Program-made: the position numbers and the translations under genes | Source: Lachnospiraceae bacterium | GTDB lineage: Bacteria > Bacillota > Clostridia > Lachnospirales > Lachnospiraceae | DNA: 24,957 nt | Direction: 5' to 3' | Assembly (NCBI GenBank): GCA_014804385.1 | Contig: JAAUZW010000022.1 | Location: 1 to 24,957 of the forward strand | Shown here: in pieces, positions 1 to 7,163 of the stretch | Position numbering within the stretch: position 1 is the stretch's first letter | Layout: every line of letters starts with the position of its first letter | Notes under the pieces: model-generated | Databases searched by the model: none | Told to the model about the DNA's origin: nothing | What the model saw: only the letters and a program-made list of their open reading frames with translations

Positions 1-130
1 CCTTACCAATAAGACCCGCATTTTTGAGATCGGCCTGTGTAGGATTAAGTAAAGGCTTATGCTTGGGTGTTGCCGCTGTGGTATTGCTTTTGGGATTCTC
101 TGATTTATTTATAACTGTACTTGTACTCAT
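1..130 (-). CDS. Unrecognised protein, N-terminal 43 residues only (runs off left edge)
   Basis: This is an open minus-strand frame beginning at ATG 130-128 and continuing past base 1, so only the first 43 codons are visible. The start is supported by an AAGGA-type ribosome binding site about ten bases upstream. It is also supported by the duplicated leader and palindrome at 141-166, which recurs before the next gene. The visible peptide starts MSTSTVINKSENPKSN, is rich in Ser, Thr, Asn, Lys and Pro, and looks like a disordered N-terminal tail. I do not recognise a family. The shared leader suggests common control with the 99-codon gene upstream of it (208-507). Confidence 0.55.
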   Translation of the reverse strand, partial: MSTSTVINKSENPKSNTTAATPKHKPLLNPTQADLKNAGLIGK

Positions 131-140
131 ATATCATCAT

Positions 141-166
141 CCTTTCTTTTCCAAACGTTCGGAAAA
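141..166 (-). promoter_or_regulatory. Leader repeat copy 1 with near-perfect 20-bp palindrome (operator-like)
   Basis: Bases 147-166 read TTTTCCAAACGTTCGGAAAA, an inverted repeat with one mismatched pair. With the adjoining CCTTTC at 141-146 it matches 524-549 at 25 of 26 positions. The site lies 16 bases upstream of the ATG at 130, next to the ribosome binding site. Its symmetry and repetition suggest a dimeric repressor operator, or an RNA hairpin that gates translation. The regulator is not identifiable here. Confidence 0.5.
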
Positions 167-180
167 CTGTTTTTGAGGGG

Positions 181-201
181 AGAGGGGAGCGTGTCCCCTC
201 T
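181..201 (-). terminator. Hairpin just downstream of the 99-codon gene
   Basis: An 8-bp perfect stem, AGAGGGGA with TCCCCTCT, encloses a 5-base loop and starts six bases past the TAA of the 208-507 gene. It is GC-rich like a terminator stem, but on the minus strand it is followed by CCCCTCAAAAA rather than a U tract. It may therefore be a weak or attenuating terminator, or an RNA-stability element, between two co-regulated genes. Confidence 0.35.
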
Positions 202-207
202 TACTGT

Positions 208-507
208 TTAATAAAATGCCACCATACGACTGTAATCGTTGGCTAATGATTCAGCTACACAGGCAATGTAAAAACTCATATCATCACCAAATACGGGGCC
301 AAATGTTCTGTCGAGAGATTCTACATCGGAATGTTCGACGATATCAGTTGAGAGCATTTCAAGATCATCATCACTTATATAACCGTTATAGGTGTTGAGA
401 ATACGGCTATATTCATTACAAGTGCCCTTTGTGTAAAGATTAAGGTTAATACACATACGTCTGATATCATCCGCTAACAAGTTTCTTCTGATTTTTAAAC
501 TACTCAT
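208..507 (-). CDS. Hypothetical protein, 99 aa, not recognised
   Basis: This is a complete small reading frame, ATG 507-505 to TAA 210-208. It has a purine-rich ribosome-binding region (AAAGGGTAAAGGG) about ten bases upstream and the duplicated palindromic leader at 524-549. The product is acidic, probably mostly helical, with no signal peptide or membrane segment. It contains an Asp/Glu-rich middle (around SDDDLEMLSTDIVEHSD) and two cysteines far apart. I do not recognise a domain. The leader arrangement shared with the following partial gene is the best evidence that it is real, and suggests that both belong to one regulon unrelated to the glycan genes. Confidence 0.55.
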   Translation of the reverse strand: MSSLKIRRNLLADDIRRMCINLNLYTKGTCNEYSRILNTYNGYISDDDLEMLSTDIVEHSDVESLDRTFGPVFGDDMSFYIACVAESLANDYSRMVAFY

Positions 508-523
508 ATCTTTTACCCTTTAC

Positions 524-549
524 CCTTTCTTTTCCGAACGTTCGGAAAA
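524..549 (-). promoter_or_regulatory. Leader repeat copy 2 with perfect 20-bp palindrome (operator-like)
   Basis: Bases 530-549 read TTTTCCGAACGTTCGGAAAA, which equals its own reverse complement. The site sits 22 bases upstream of the ATG at 507 and shares 25 of 26 bases with 141-166. Similarity continues loosely beyond the palindrome (TGTTTT(T)GAG-G motifs). It differs from the Gram-positive LexA box because the GAAC and GTTC half-sites abut without the four-base spacer. The cognate regulator is unknown. Confidence 0.55.
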
Positions 550-799
550 TCGTATGTTTTGAGAGGTTGTGCACTTCCTCATTGCTTATAAATAAATTAT
601 AAAGGTTACAAGGTAAAACTGAGAAATAAGTTTTCCTTGAAATATTTATTGATTATGATAAAATATAATATAATTTTTGAAAAATCCAAAAATATGTCCT
701 TTTGGATATAGACTTATATCATGTCCTATACATATTACCTCATCTACTGGTGACTATTTCTATTATTATAAAATATAAAAAACGTAACAAAAACAATAT

Positions 800-815
800 T
801 AAGCAAACTTGCTTA
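800..815 (+). promoter_or_regulatory. Inverted repeat just upstream of the LicD ribosome binding site
   Basis: TAAGCAA-AC-TTGCTTA forms perfect 7-bp arms around a 2-base centre. It ends three bases before the GGAGG (819-823) of the following gene. This could be an operator or a small mRNA hairpin affecting ribosome access. It occurs once in the window, so the evidence is limited to its symmetry and position. Confidence 0.3.
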
Positions 816-832
816 ACTGGAGGAATTAATTT

Positions 833-1639
833 ATGTTTGAAGAATTAGATTTTAAAACTACCGAAACATACACAAAAAAAGATGTCCATAAGTTGCAAAA
901 GCGTCTGCTGGAAATGGCTAAAGTGGCAACATCTATCTTGGATGAAAATGGATATCACTATATGATTGCGTTTGGCACATTATTAGGTGCAGTACGGCAC
1001 AATGGATTTATACCTTGGGATGATGACTTTGACACGTTTATATTTGATAATGAATATGATGCCGCAATACAATGTCTTAGAGACAATCTGCCCGAAGATA
1101 TTATCGTCCATGATAAAAAAACAGATCCCATATATTGGCCGGCATGGTCTCGCATACGGGATTTGCATTCTCGCACATATGCTGCAATGTACTCTGACGA
1201 TAAGTTTTATAAATATACTGGGATTAATTTAGATTTATATCGGCTGAAAAAAATGAAGAGAAATGAAGTCGCTCTATGGAAAAAGAAAAATGCCATTGAG
1301 TTTCTTGTCAGAAAACATGAAGTAGGTGTTTTACCAGATGATCAGTATGCGGAACGGTTTGATAAATGGACATCCGATTATTCGAAATTATTGCAAAAAA
1401 AAGACGCAGAAAGTGGTTTGAATGATGAAGTGTATAGTTCACCGATCAGTACATTACCAGGTCCGATTGCTGCAAATGATGTTTTTCCATTGAAAAAATA
1501 TAAATTTGAGGATACAGAATTCTGGGGTCCAAATAATGCAGATAATGTATTGAAAATATCGTATAAAGATTATATGCAGATTCCCCCATTTGAGCAACGA
1601 CTTCCTCATTGCTCTGGAGTTGAATTCGATTTGAAATAG
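833..1639 (+). CDS. LicD-family phosphotransferase (phosphocholine or related substituent transfer to glycans)
   Basis: This 268-aa protein carries the LicD signature GTLLGAVRHNGFIPWDDDFD at residues 48-67, with the Asp cluster at 63-65 and 67. These match the metal- and nucleotide-binding acids of the nucleotidyltransferase-fold LicD/fukutin family. The family moves phosphocholine or similar phospho-alcohols from a CDP-linked donor onto cell-surface polysaccharide. No signal peptide is seen, so it should act on the cytoplasmic side. The start at 833 is supported by GGAGG nine bases upstream. It is transcribed opposite to the glycan operon and separated from it by a decayed frame and a terminator. 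It may therefore be an independent or acquired unit. No licA/licC-type choline activation genes are visible, and the actual substituent is unknown. Confidence 0.88.
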   Translation: MFEELDFKTTETYTKKDVHKLQKRLLEMAKVATSILDENGYHYMIAFGTLLGAVRHNGFIPWDDDFDTFIFDNEYDAAIQCLRDNLPEDIIVHDKKTDPIYWPAWSRIRDLHSRTYAAMYSDDKFYKYTGINLDLYRLKKMKRNEVALWKKKNAIEFLVRKHEVGVLPDDQYAERFDKWTSDYSKLLQKKDAESGLNDEVYSSPISTLPGPIAANDVFPLKKYKFEDTEFWGPNNADNVLKISYKDYMQIPPFEQRLPHCSGVEFDLK

Positions 1640-1672
1640 TTTTTAGAAATATATGATTTATTTTATACTTGA

Positions 1673-1914
1673 CATTTGAATTTTTTAGAGAATGTAAAAG
1701 ATATGTGTGATAAGTTGGTTGTCTGGTATACAGTTGATGCGCTGGTATCATATAAAGGTGAAATTCTATGATTCCATATGCGTAACGTATTGAAAATGTG
1801 CGGAGTATCAAATATGTTGATACCGCTCCCAATTTGATACGGATAAACTGTCAGCTTGTAGGAAGCCAGGAGCAAACATTGCTATTTATTGCCGATGATT
1901 ATCCTCCACATTGA
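1673..1914 (+). pseudogene. Decayed coding remnant downstream of the LicD gene
   Basis: Two protein-like segments lie in different plus-strand frames without a start codon or ribosome binding site. Bases 1673-1771 encode a segment including DKLVVWYTVDALVSYKGEIL and end at TGA 1769-1771. Bases 1786-1914 encode a segment including ENVRSIKYVDTAPNLIRINC and end in DDYPPH-TGA. The second frame is closed immediately upstream by TAA (1783-1785). The composition resembles real protein, which suggests the 3' end of a gene broken by frameshift and deletion. I cannot name the family. The alternative is a chance open stretch in non-coding DNA. Confidence 0.35.
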
Positions 1915-1929
1915 TAAATAAAAGATTAC

Positions 1930-1949
1930 AAGGGGCTCAATAGCCCCTT
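1930..1949 (-). terminator. Rho-independent-type hairpin ending the main operon
   Basis: AAGGGGCT and AGCCCCTT form a perfect 8-bp stem around a 4-base loop, five bases after the stop codon of the aminotransferase gene. On the minus strand the stem is followed by GTAATCTTTTATTT, a T-rich tail. On the plus strand AATTTCTATCTTTT follows, so the element may work in both directions and also end transcripts coming from the LicD side. Confidence 0.75.
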
Positions 1950-1954
1950 AATTT

Positions 1955-3070
1955 CTATCTTTTCCTCAAATTTAAAATCACATCACATATTTTGTCCACT
2001 ACCTCAAACGGTAAATCACCATAAAGCGGCAATGTCAGTACCTGTTTTGCTATCCGAAGCGCATTCGGAGTGAGATTAGCATTATATTCGCCGTGAAAAC
2101 AGTCGAAAGTATTCGTAAGTGGATAAAAATATTTTCTTGCACCTATTCCCACCTTAGCTAATGCCTCAAATACCTCATCACGAGTGGTTCCATAAATATC
2201 CGCATCGAAAACTATAGGAAAATAAGCATAATTGGATTCTACATTTTCCTGAACCGGATTGAGCTGTACACCCTCTATTCCTTCCAGCCGAGAACGGTAA
2301 TGTTCTACCACCTTCTTGCGTTTCGCAATATCCTCATCTATATGGCGAAGATTACAAAGCCCCATTGCAGCACAAAACTCATTCATTTTTGCATTGGCAC
2401 CAATTCCATCCACTATCTCTGCATTCCGAATCCCAAAATTCTTCAATTTATATAAATTTGCCCCAAATTCTACATCTTTATAACAGGCAGCTCCACCCTC
2501 AATAGAGTGAAATACCTTGGTTGCATGAAAACTGAAACAGGATACATCCCCGAACGAACCAATTCCTTTCCCTTTATACGTCTCACCAAATGTATGTGCA
2601 GCATCATAAATAACTTTTAACTCATATTTTTGGGCAATACGCTCAATTTCTTCAATATTGCATATATTTCCATATACATGTACCGGAACAATAGCACAAG
2701 TCCTATCTGTAATTAACTCCTCGATTTTTGTAACATCTATCGTGAAATCCTGTTTGTTAATATCACAAAATACAGGTTCTAACCCATTGCGCACAATTGC
2801 GTGTGTCGTAGACGCAAATGTAAAAGGCGTTGTAATGACTTCCCCTTGCAGATTCAATGCCTGCATGGATAATTCCAACGCCATATGTCCATTAGTCAAA
2901 AGTTCAATATTGGCAACTCCAAGATACTTTAGTAACTCTGCCTGAAACTTTTTATGCTTTGGTCCCATATTAGTAAGTCTATGGCTATCCCAGATATCTC
3001 TAATTTCATCTATATATTCCTCTAATGCCGGCATTGAGGAACGGGTTACCAATATCTTATCCTGTTGCAT
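1955..3070 (-). CDS. DegT/DnrJ/EryC1/StrS-family PLP-dependent sugar aminotransferase
   Basis: The product is 371 aa from the chosen start. The family transfers an amino group, usually from glutamate, to a keto group on a nucleotide-linked sugar in the cytoplasm. Visible landmarks are TNGHMAL around residue 60 in the cofactor-phosphate region, the pyridine-nitrogen Asp at 156 (YDAAH) and the PLP lysine at 185 within SFHATKVFHSIEGG. This variant is typical of the 4-amino-4,6-dideoxyhexose (FdtB/VioA-like) branch. An in-frame ATG at 3130 exists, but ATG 3070 is preferred. It has AAGGAAGG about seven bases upstream, and translation from it begins with the usual family N-terminus. It is the last gene of the operon, followed at once by a terminator. 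With the SMP-30, SDR and ATP-grasp genes upstream it suggests synthesis of an amino sugar that is then amidated. The substrate is not determinable. Confidence 0.9.
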   Translation of the reverse strand: MQQDKILVTRSSMPALEEYIDEIRDIWDSHRLTNMGPKHKKFQAELLKYLGVANIELLTNGHMALELSMQALNLQGEVITTPFTFASTTHAIVRNGLEPVFCDINKQDFTIDVTKIEELITDRTCAIVPVHVYGNICNIEEIERIAQKYELKVIYDAAHTFGETYKGKGIGSFGDVSCFSFHATKVFHSIEGGAACYKDVEFGANLYKLKNFGIRNAEIVDGIGANAKMNEFCAAMGLCNLRHIDEDIAKRKKVVEHYRSRLEGIEGVQLNPVQENVESNYAYFPIVFDADIYGTTRDEVFEALAKVGIGARKYFYPLTNTFDCFHGEYNANLTPNALRIAKQVLTLPLYGDLPFEVVDKICDVILNLRKR

Positions 3071-3138
3071 CCGTTTTCCTTCCTTCTTGTAGTCAGTTTC
3101 CTTAAAAGTCCAAGTTGTGACTAATATCATCTTGCCGC

Positions 3139-3969
3139 TTAATCTCTTATCTGTATTTTAAATAAGCCTCCCGCAAGCTCTTCACTTTCCGTTCCATCAT
3201 CATGCTTCGCTGTTGTCACAAATAAATATTCTTTTTTTTCTCCTCCGATGCAACACGAGGTGACATTCTTGCATGGAAGTTCAATCTCTAACAATTTTTC
3301 CCCGGTATAAGGGTTCCATTTACTAACTTTAGAACCATTCCACTGTGCTACCCACAGCATATCATCCACATCAACGCATATTCCGTCCGGTATACCCTCT
3401 TCAATATGTATGATATCTTTATCAAATTTTGCGTTACCGGTGTTAATATCATAGAAATATCTGCTTACTTTTTGGGTTGGCGTATCCACAAAATACATAT
3501 ATTTATCATCTGTTGAAAAACCAATTCCATTGGATATTGTTGTCTCTGTCACAAGCTTCTTTATTTGTTGTCCATCCCATGAATATAAACAATTTTTATT
3601 CTTCGCCAAACTATTATATCCTGTCGTGCCAACTAATACTCTTCCTCTGCTATCCAATATCCCATCATTATATCTCAACTTTGTATCTTGATTTAGCTGG
3701 ATTAGAAATTCGCTCATCCCGGTGCTTATATCAATTTTATACAAACCACCGTATGTTGCCGCAATAATACAATCCCTGTCTTTTAGCAAAGCACACCCAA
3801 CTTGTCCATTTGTTGGAAAAGTTTTAACAATGCCTGTTTCTATACCAAAATGATATATACATTCCTGTTCTATTGAAACACAAAGAACGGCCTTTCTTTC
3901 ATCATCCCATACTGGTCCTTCCAACAATGTTGACCCACTGTAAAATACTAGTTCAGGCTCATATTCCAT
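3139..3969 (-). CDS. SMP-30/gluconolactonase/LRE-family protein (sugar lactonase)
   Basis: This 276-aa single-domain protein has the length and motif spacing of the six-bladed SMP-30/gluconolactonase beta-propeller. The metal ligands of this family are present: Glu17 (LLEGPVWD), Asn147 (ISNGIGFS) and Asp195 (IPDGICVD). The substrate-side Asn101 (YNDGILD) is also present. It is therefore likely an active, divalent-metal lactonase that opens a sugar lactone to the acid. No signal peptide is seen, so it is cytoplasmic. The start has a good AGGGGGAAG ribosome binding site. It lies 15 bases downstream of the SDR gene in the same transcript. That pairing would fit oxidation of a sugar to a lactone followed by hydrolysis, but this order is inferred. 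A lactonase inside a glycan operon is uncommon. Confidence 0.88.
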   Translation of the reverse strand: MEYEPELVFYSGSTLLEGPVWDDERKAVLCVSIEQECIYHFGIETGIVKTFPTNGQVGCALLKDRDCIIAATYGGLYKIDISTGMSEFLIQLNQDTKLRYNDGILDSRGRVLVGTTGYNSLAKNKNCLYSWDGQQIKKLVTETTISNGIGFSTDDKYMYFVDTPTQKVSRYFYDINTGNAKFDKDIIHIEEGIPDGICVDVDDMLWVAQWNGSKVSKWNPYTGEKLLEIELPCKNVTSCCIGGEKKEYLFVTTAKHDDGTESEELAGGLFKIQIRD

Positions 3970-3984
3970 TTGCCGCTTCCCCCT

Positions 3985-4761
3985 CTATATAGATTCCCCT
4001 CCGTTAATTCGGAAAGTCGTTCCCGTAACCATGGCAGAATAATCTGACAACAAATACATAATTCCCGGTACAATATCATTAATTTCTGTCATACGTCCCA
4101 GCGGTATTGCTGCCGAGGCCAGCTCGTGTAAACATTCCACTGATATTCCCTGCGATTTTCGTAGTGCAAGTTCACCTTCTGTCGGTGTCCATCCCATTAC
4201 TAAATAATTACACCTGATATTATCTACTGCATAATGATATGAGATATGATTTGATAAAGTAAGCAACGCCCCCTTAGCACAAGCATATGCTGTCCTGTCT
4301 TTTTCTCCCCTCCATGCATGTGTAGACCCCACAAGAATAATAGAGCCTCCCCCATTGATCTTCATTGTACGAATAGCATGCTGCGTACAAAAAAACGCTG
4401 CTTTAATATCTATATCAAATATTTCGTCATATAGTTCCTCGGAACATTCCGTTAATGCCGCTGCGGGAGTAACTCCGGCGTAATTAAGAAAACCATCGAC
4501 CCTGTTGAAAGTTTTCATTGAAACTTCAAATAGATTTTCGCAGTTTTTTACATCATGCAAATCGGTTTTTACAAAAATTGCTTCACCGGCACTCTTTGCG
4601 CTCTCTTCTATAATAGTGGCAGCGCTCTCTTCATCTCTTCCGCCGATTACGACATTAGCCCCTTGTTTTAGGCATTCCATCGCGACTCCTTTTCCGACAC
4701 CTTTGGTTCCGCCGGAAATTACAATCGTTTTTCCTTCAAGAATCTTCTCTTTCATTTTCAT
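3985..4761 (-). CDS. Short-chain dehydrogenase/reductase (SDR), classical type
   Basis: This 258-aa Rossmann-fold oxidoreductase probably acts on a sugar or sugar-derived alcohol/ketone with NAD(P). It shows the cofactor-binding glycine motif (SGGTKGVGKG, residues 16-25) and the structural NYAG motif (93-96). The catalytic triad is Ser146 (VGSTHAW), Tyr159 and Lys163 (YACAK). The C-terminal INGGESI resembles the usual DGG end of FabG-like members. The annotated start is ATG 4761, preceded by AGGTGA nine bases away. An in-frame TTG at 4770 and an ATG at 4755 are alternatives. The gene overlaps the end of the upstream ATP-grasp gene by 26 bases, which implies translational coupling. Substrate specificity cannot be read from sequence. 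Confidence 0.9.
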   Translation of the reverse strand: MKMKEKILEGKTIVISGGTKGVGKGVAMECLKQGANVVIGGRDEESAATIIEESAKSAGEAIFVKTDLHDVKNCENLFEVSMKTFNRVDGFLNYAGVTPAAALTECSEELYDEIFDIDIKAAFFCTQHAIRTMKINGGGSIILVGSTHAWRGEKDRTAYACAKGALLTLSNHISYHYAVDNIRCNYLVMGWTPTEGELALRKSQGISVECLHELASAAIPLGRMTEINDIVPGIMYLLSDYSAMVTGTTFRINGGESI

Positions 4762-6031
4762 TCTTCCCAATCACCTCATCAGCATCAATACCTTTTAACA
4801 TCATTAAATTATTACAATCATCAAAAACCTTTACCTTGTTTTGCAAATCTTTTATAGTTCTTCTCAGTCCTGCATCGCTATTGCACAAAACAAATATGCG
4901 CAAAAAAACCTGCCTTTCCGTCCCTGCCGCTGACTCTGGTATAACATCCCCTTCTTGAAACCGTTGCACAAAATGAATTACATCCGGATGGGTCTTTACA
5001 TAATCTATCCCGTCAATTTTGGCTATTACACCTGGTTTCAATAAAAACCATATAACTGCTGCCGCCTTTCCACTCAAATATGGATCGTTTAAACTTTCAA
5101 ACTTTGGCTCACCCATGTCTCCTGTAAGCGCATAATTTATCAGCATCTCTCTATGATCAAATCCATGAGCCGCTTTAAGGATTAAATGGAATCCACCGCC
5201 TTGAAGCCGAAAACCCGGATCATACACATAGAATTTACCATCTCTATAAAATGCTGATGTATAAAAAATCCCATTTTTTATCCCCAATTCATTAAACATT
5301 TTACAGAACTTGGGATGTTCTTCCTTCATAAAGATATCCAATACCTTAGATGGAAAAATATCCCCTAAACATACAGGGCTGACCTTTCTCTGTTCCCTAT
5401 ACGTATATCTGTCTGACATAGAAGACAAATATGCTTTTCCATCCTTTAGTGTATAATATATACTTACATCTTCACACTCCATATATTCTTCTAACAAGTA
5501 TGTGTTTGAGGCAGACGCCTGCTTTGCCGTTTCAATTGCCTCCTCCAGCTCCTCAGAAGTATCGCATAATGTAATCCCTTTCCCCGAATTACTGTCTGTT
5601 GGTTTTACGATCACAGGGTAAGTAATATTCTCTTTTTTCTCATCTGCCCTATACTCTGGCACTCCTAAAATTCCATACTCTTCACATTTTCTTTTAAAAA
5701 AATTTTTATTTGTAAAAACCTTGACCTGCTCTTCGGTAGCATAACAGGGTACGCCAATTCTCTCACATACCTTTTGATATGTTGGAATTAATGCATCTGC
5801 AACCCCAACCAATACGCCGTCAACTCTTTCCTCTTTCGCAAGGATTACCAAGCTATCGACATCTATTGCATCCACATTATAACTTTTATCTGCAAATGCC
5901 TTTGCATATGCTTTAGGGTCATAGTCTGTCACAATCGTATATACCCCCATATCTTTCGCGACTGTGACCAATGCCGCTGTTTCTGGATTTGCCCCCAAAA
6001 TTAAAAGCCTTTTCCCTGACAACTCTCTCAT
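4736..6031 (-). CDS. ATP-grasp carboxylate-amine ligase-like protein (first of tandem pair by position)
   Basis: This 431-aa protein is organised like PurT/CarB-type ATP-grasp enzymes. It has an N-terminal Rossmann-like pre-ATP-grasp domain (LLILGANPE, residues 9-17). The ATP-grasp core follows, with Lys143 in VIVKPTDSNSGKG and the adenine-hinge Glu181/Glu182 (LLEEY). The C-terminal metal motif is YDPGFRLQGGG (270-280), in which Asp271 replaces the usual Glu and Arg275 is kept. A further domain of about 110 residues follows, as in related ligases. Such enzymes form an amide or peptide bond through an acyl-phosphate. It starts within four bases of the stop of the other ATP-grasp gene (ATG 6031, GGAG upstream) and overlaps the SDR gene, so the three are probably co-translated. 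A role in attaching an amino acid or other acid to the amino sugar made by the DegT enzyme is inferred. Confidence 0.82.
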   Translation of the reverse strand: MRELSGKRLLILGANPETAALVTVAKDMGVYTIVTDYDPKAYAKAFADKSYNVDAIDVDSLVILAKEERVDGVLVGVADALIPTYQKVCERIGVPCYATEEQVKVFTNKNFFKRKCEEYGILGVPEYRADEKKENITYPVIVKPTDSNSGKGITLCDTSEELEEAIETAKQASASNTYLLEEYMECEDVSIYYTLKDGKAYLSSMSDRYTYREQRKVSPVCLGDIFPSKVLDIFMKEEHPKFCKMFNELGIKNGIFYTSAFYRDGKFYVYDPGFRLQGGGFHLILKAAHGFDHREMLINYALTGDMGEPKFESLNDPYLSGKAAAVIWFLLKPGVIAKIDGIDYVKTHPDVIHFVQRFQEGDVIPESAAGTERQVFLRIFVLCNSDAGLRRTIKDLQNKVKVFDDCNNLMMLKGIDADEVIGKNENEREDS

Positions 6032-6032
6032 A

Positions 6033-7142
6033 TCATTTCTCCACTTTTTTTATAAAATACCCATATGGAATTCCTGTAACCACACCGGGAATAAATTGTG
6101 CCTCGTCAAACTTACTGGAATGTAAAATCTTACCCGCCAAATAACTATTATGGTATTCTTTGTAATCATCTTGCGAAAGTACAAATTTCACACTCGCAGA
6201 ACCAGCATTTACCTTTGTAAAATTATAGCTCCCGGAATGTATCCCACAAGCTATCTCAATACTCTTCCTGACATAATCAAAATCATGAACCACTGGCACT
6301 AAATCGGTACTGACATAATCCCCATACATAGACGGCATTACCTCTATAATCCATATGCCTTGCTCATTTTTCACAAACTCTACTGATGAAGCCCCATTTT
6401 GCATATTGACGGCATCCAATACTGAAAATATCTTCTCCTTTATTTCTTCATCTGCCAACATAGTTTTTGACTGAGTTCGCGTATAATCTAAAAAATTGTT
6501 TTGATATTCTATACTTTCTCTTTTCGTAAGTGCAACTAAAACATGATTTCCGTTTTCTGTGTAACATTCACAGCTATAATAATCTCCGGATATATATTCC
6601 TCTATAATGGCCTTCCTTTCAAAAGAATATTCTTTTGCAGTCATCAGTGCCCTTATCATTTCTTTTCGATTACAGGCTTTGGCCACCCCACGGTTACCTG
6701 ACCGATCACTTGGTTTAACCACCACCGGAAAATGAATTGCTTCAACTTTTTCTTCCGGGAAAATATCACCCACTTCAACAAACGCAGGCTGATTTACTTT
6801 GCATTCCTGCAACCTCTTTCTAAACAAAAGTTTATTCGTACAAACTTCTACAATATCCGGTGTATTTCCAATACAATTCATTTCCTTGGCGAGGTATGCT
6901 GCCGTTATAGCTGCCAGATCCGAAGCCATGGATATAATTCCTTGCGGTTCAATAAACCTACATTTTTCTAAAATTGCTTGTTTATTTGTTATCGAAATAG
7001 GATAGTAAAAATCTGCCGTTTTTTCACCCACATCTCCCATTTGCCATGCAAAAACATGGGTCTCATATCCCATTTCTTTTGCTTTAATGATCAACGGATT
7101 TTGATGTTCATTACTTCCAATTATCACAATTTTATTCTTCAT
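6033..7142 (-). CDS. ATP-grasp ligase-like protein (second of tandem pair), altered metal motif
   Basis: This 369-aa protein is a likely paralogue of its downstream neighbour. The pre-ATP-grasp domain opens with KIVIIGSNE. The ATP-binding core has Lys143 (VVVKPSDRSGNRG), and the hinge Glu181/Glu182 is in AIIEEYISGD. The metal-site acids Glu255 (SSVEFV) and Glu267 (IIEVMPSMYGD) are present. In typical relatives the last motif reads E-x-N/G-x-R; here the Arg position is Ser271 and the following glycine is Tyr. Activity or substrate class may therefore differ. The start ATG 7142 has AAAGGA a few bases upstream. It ends at TGA 6033, two bases from the next gene's start region, indicating tight coupling. 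Tandem ligases could add two different groups in sequence or form a heteromer. Confidence 0.8.
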   Translation of the reverse strand: MKNKIVIIGSNEHQNPLIIKAKEMGYETHVFAWQMGDVGEKTADFYYPISITNKQAILEKCRFIEPQGIISMASDLAAITAAYLAKEMNCIGNTPDIVEVCTNKLLFRKRLQECKVNQPAFVEVGDIFPEEKVEAIHFPVVVKPSDRSGNRGVAKACNRKEMIRALMTAKEYSFERKAIIEEYISGDYYSCECYTENGNHVLVALTKRESIEYQNNFLDYTRTQSKTMLADEEIKEKIFSVLDAVNMQNGASSVEFVKNEQGIWIIEVMPSMYGDYVSTDLVPVVHDFDYVRKSIEIACGIHSGSYNFTKVNAGSASVKFVLSQDDYKEYHNSYLAGKILHSSKFDEAQFIPGVVTGIPYGYFIKKVEK

Positions 7143-7163
7143 ATAAATTCCTTTTCCAATAGT

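Larger units (their letters stand above)
508..832. other. AT-rich intergenic region between the divergent 99-aa gene and the LicD gene
   Basis: No reading frame with a ribosome binding site was found. Apart from the palindromic leader (524-549) and the inverted repeat at 800-815, the stretch is very AT-rich. It contains several TATAAT-like strings on the plus strand (664-669, 669-674), none with a convincing -35 at normal spacing. Promoters for both flanking genes must lie here, but I cannot place them confidently. Confidence 0.5.

Noticed and set aside
530..549. LexA/SOS box
   Set aside because: The GAAC and GTTC half-sites are directly adjacent, whereas the Gram-positive LexA box needs four bases between them. 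The palindrome also extends further than a LexA site.
1446..1832. 128-codon minus-strand frame overlapping the end of the LicD gene
   Set aside because: Most of it is antisense to LicD coding sequence. It has no ribosome binding site, and its composition (many His, Ile, Leu, Tyr) is shadow-like.
3070..3130. Upstream start (ATG 3130) for the aminotransferase
   Set aside because: It would add 20 residues not usual for the family and lacks a good ribosome binding site, whereas ATG 3070 has AAGGAAGG at good spacing.
3229..3240. T8/A8 runs (for example in the SMP-30 gene and the LicD gene) as further phase-variation tracts
   Set aside because: Runs of eight A/T are common by chance in AT-rich coding sequence and encode ordinary Lys codons; nothing marks them as special.
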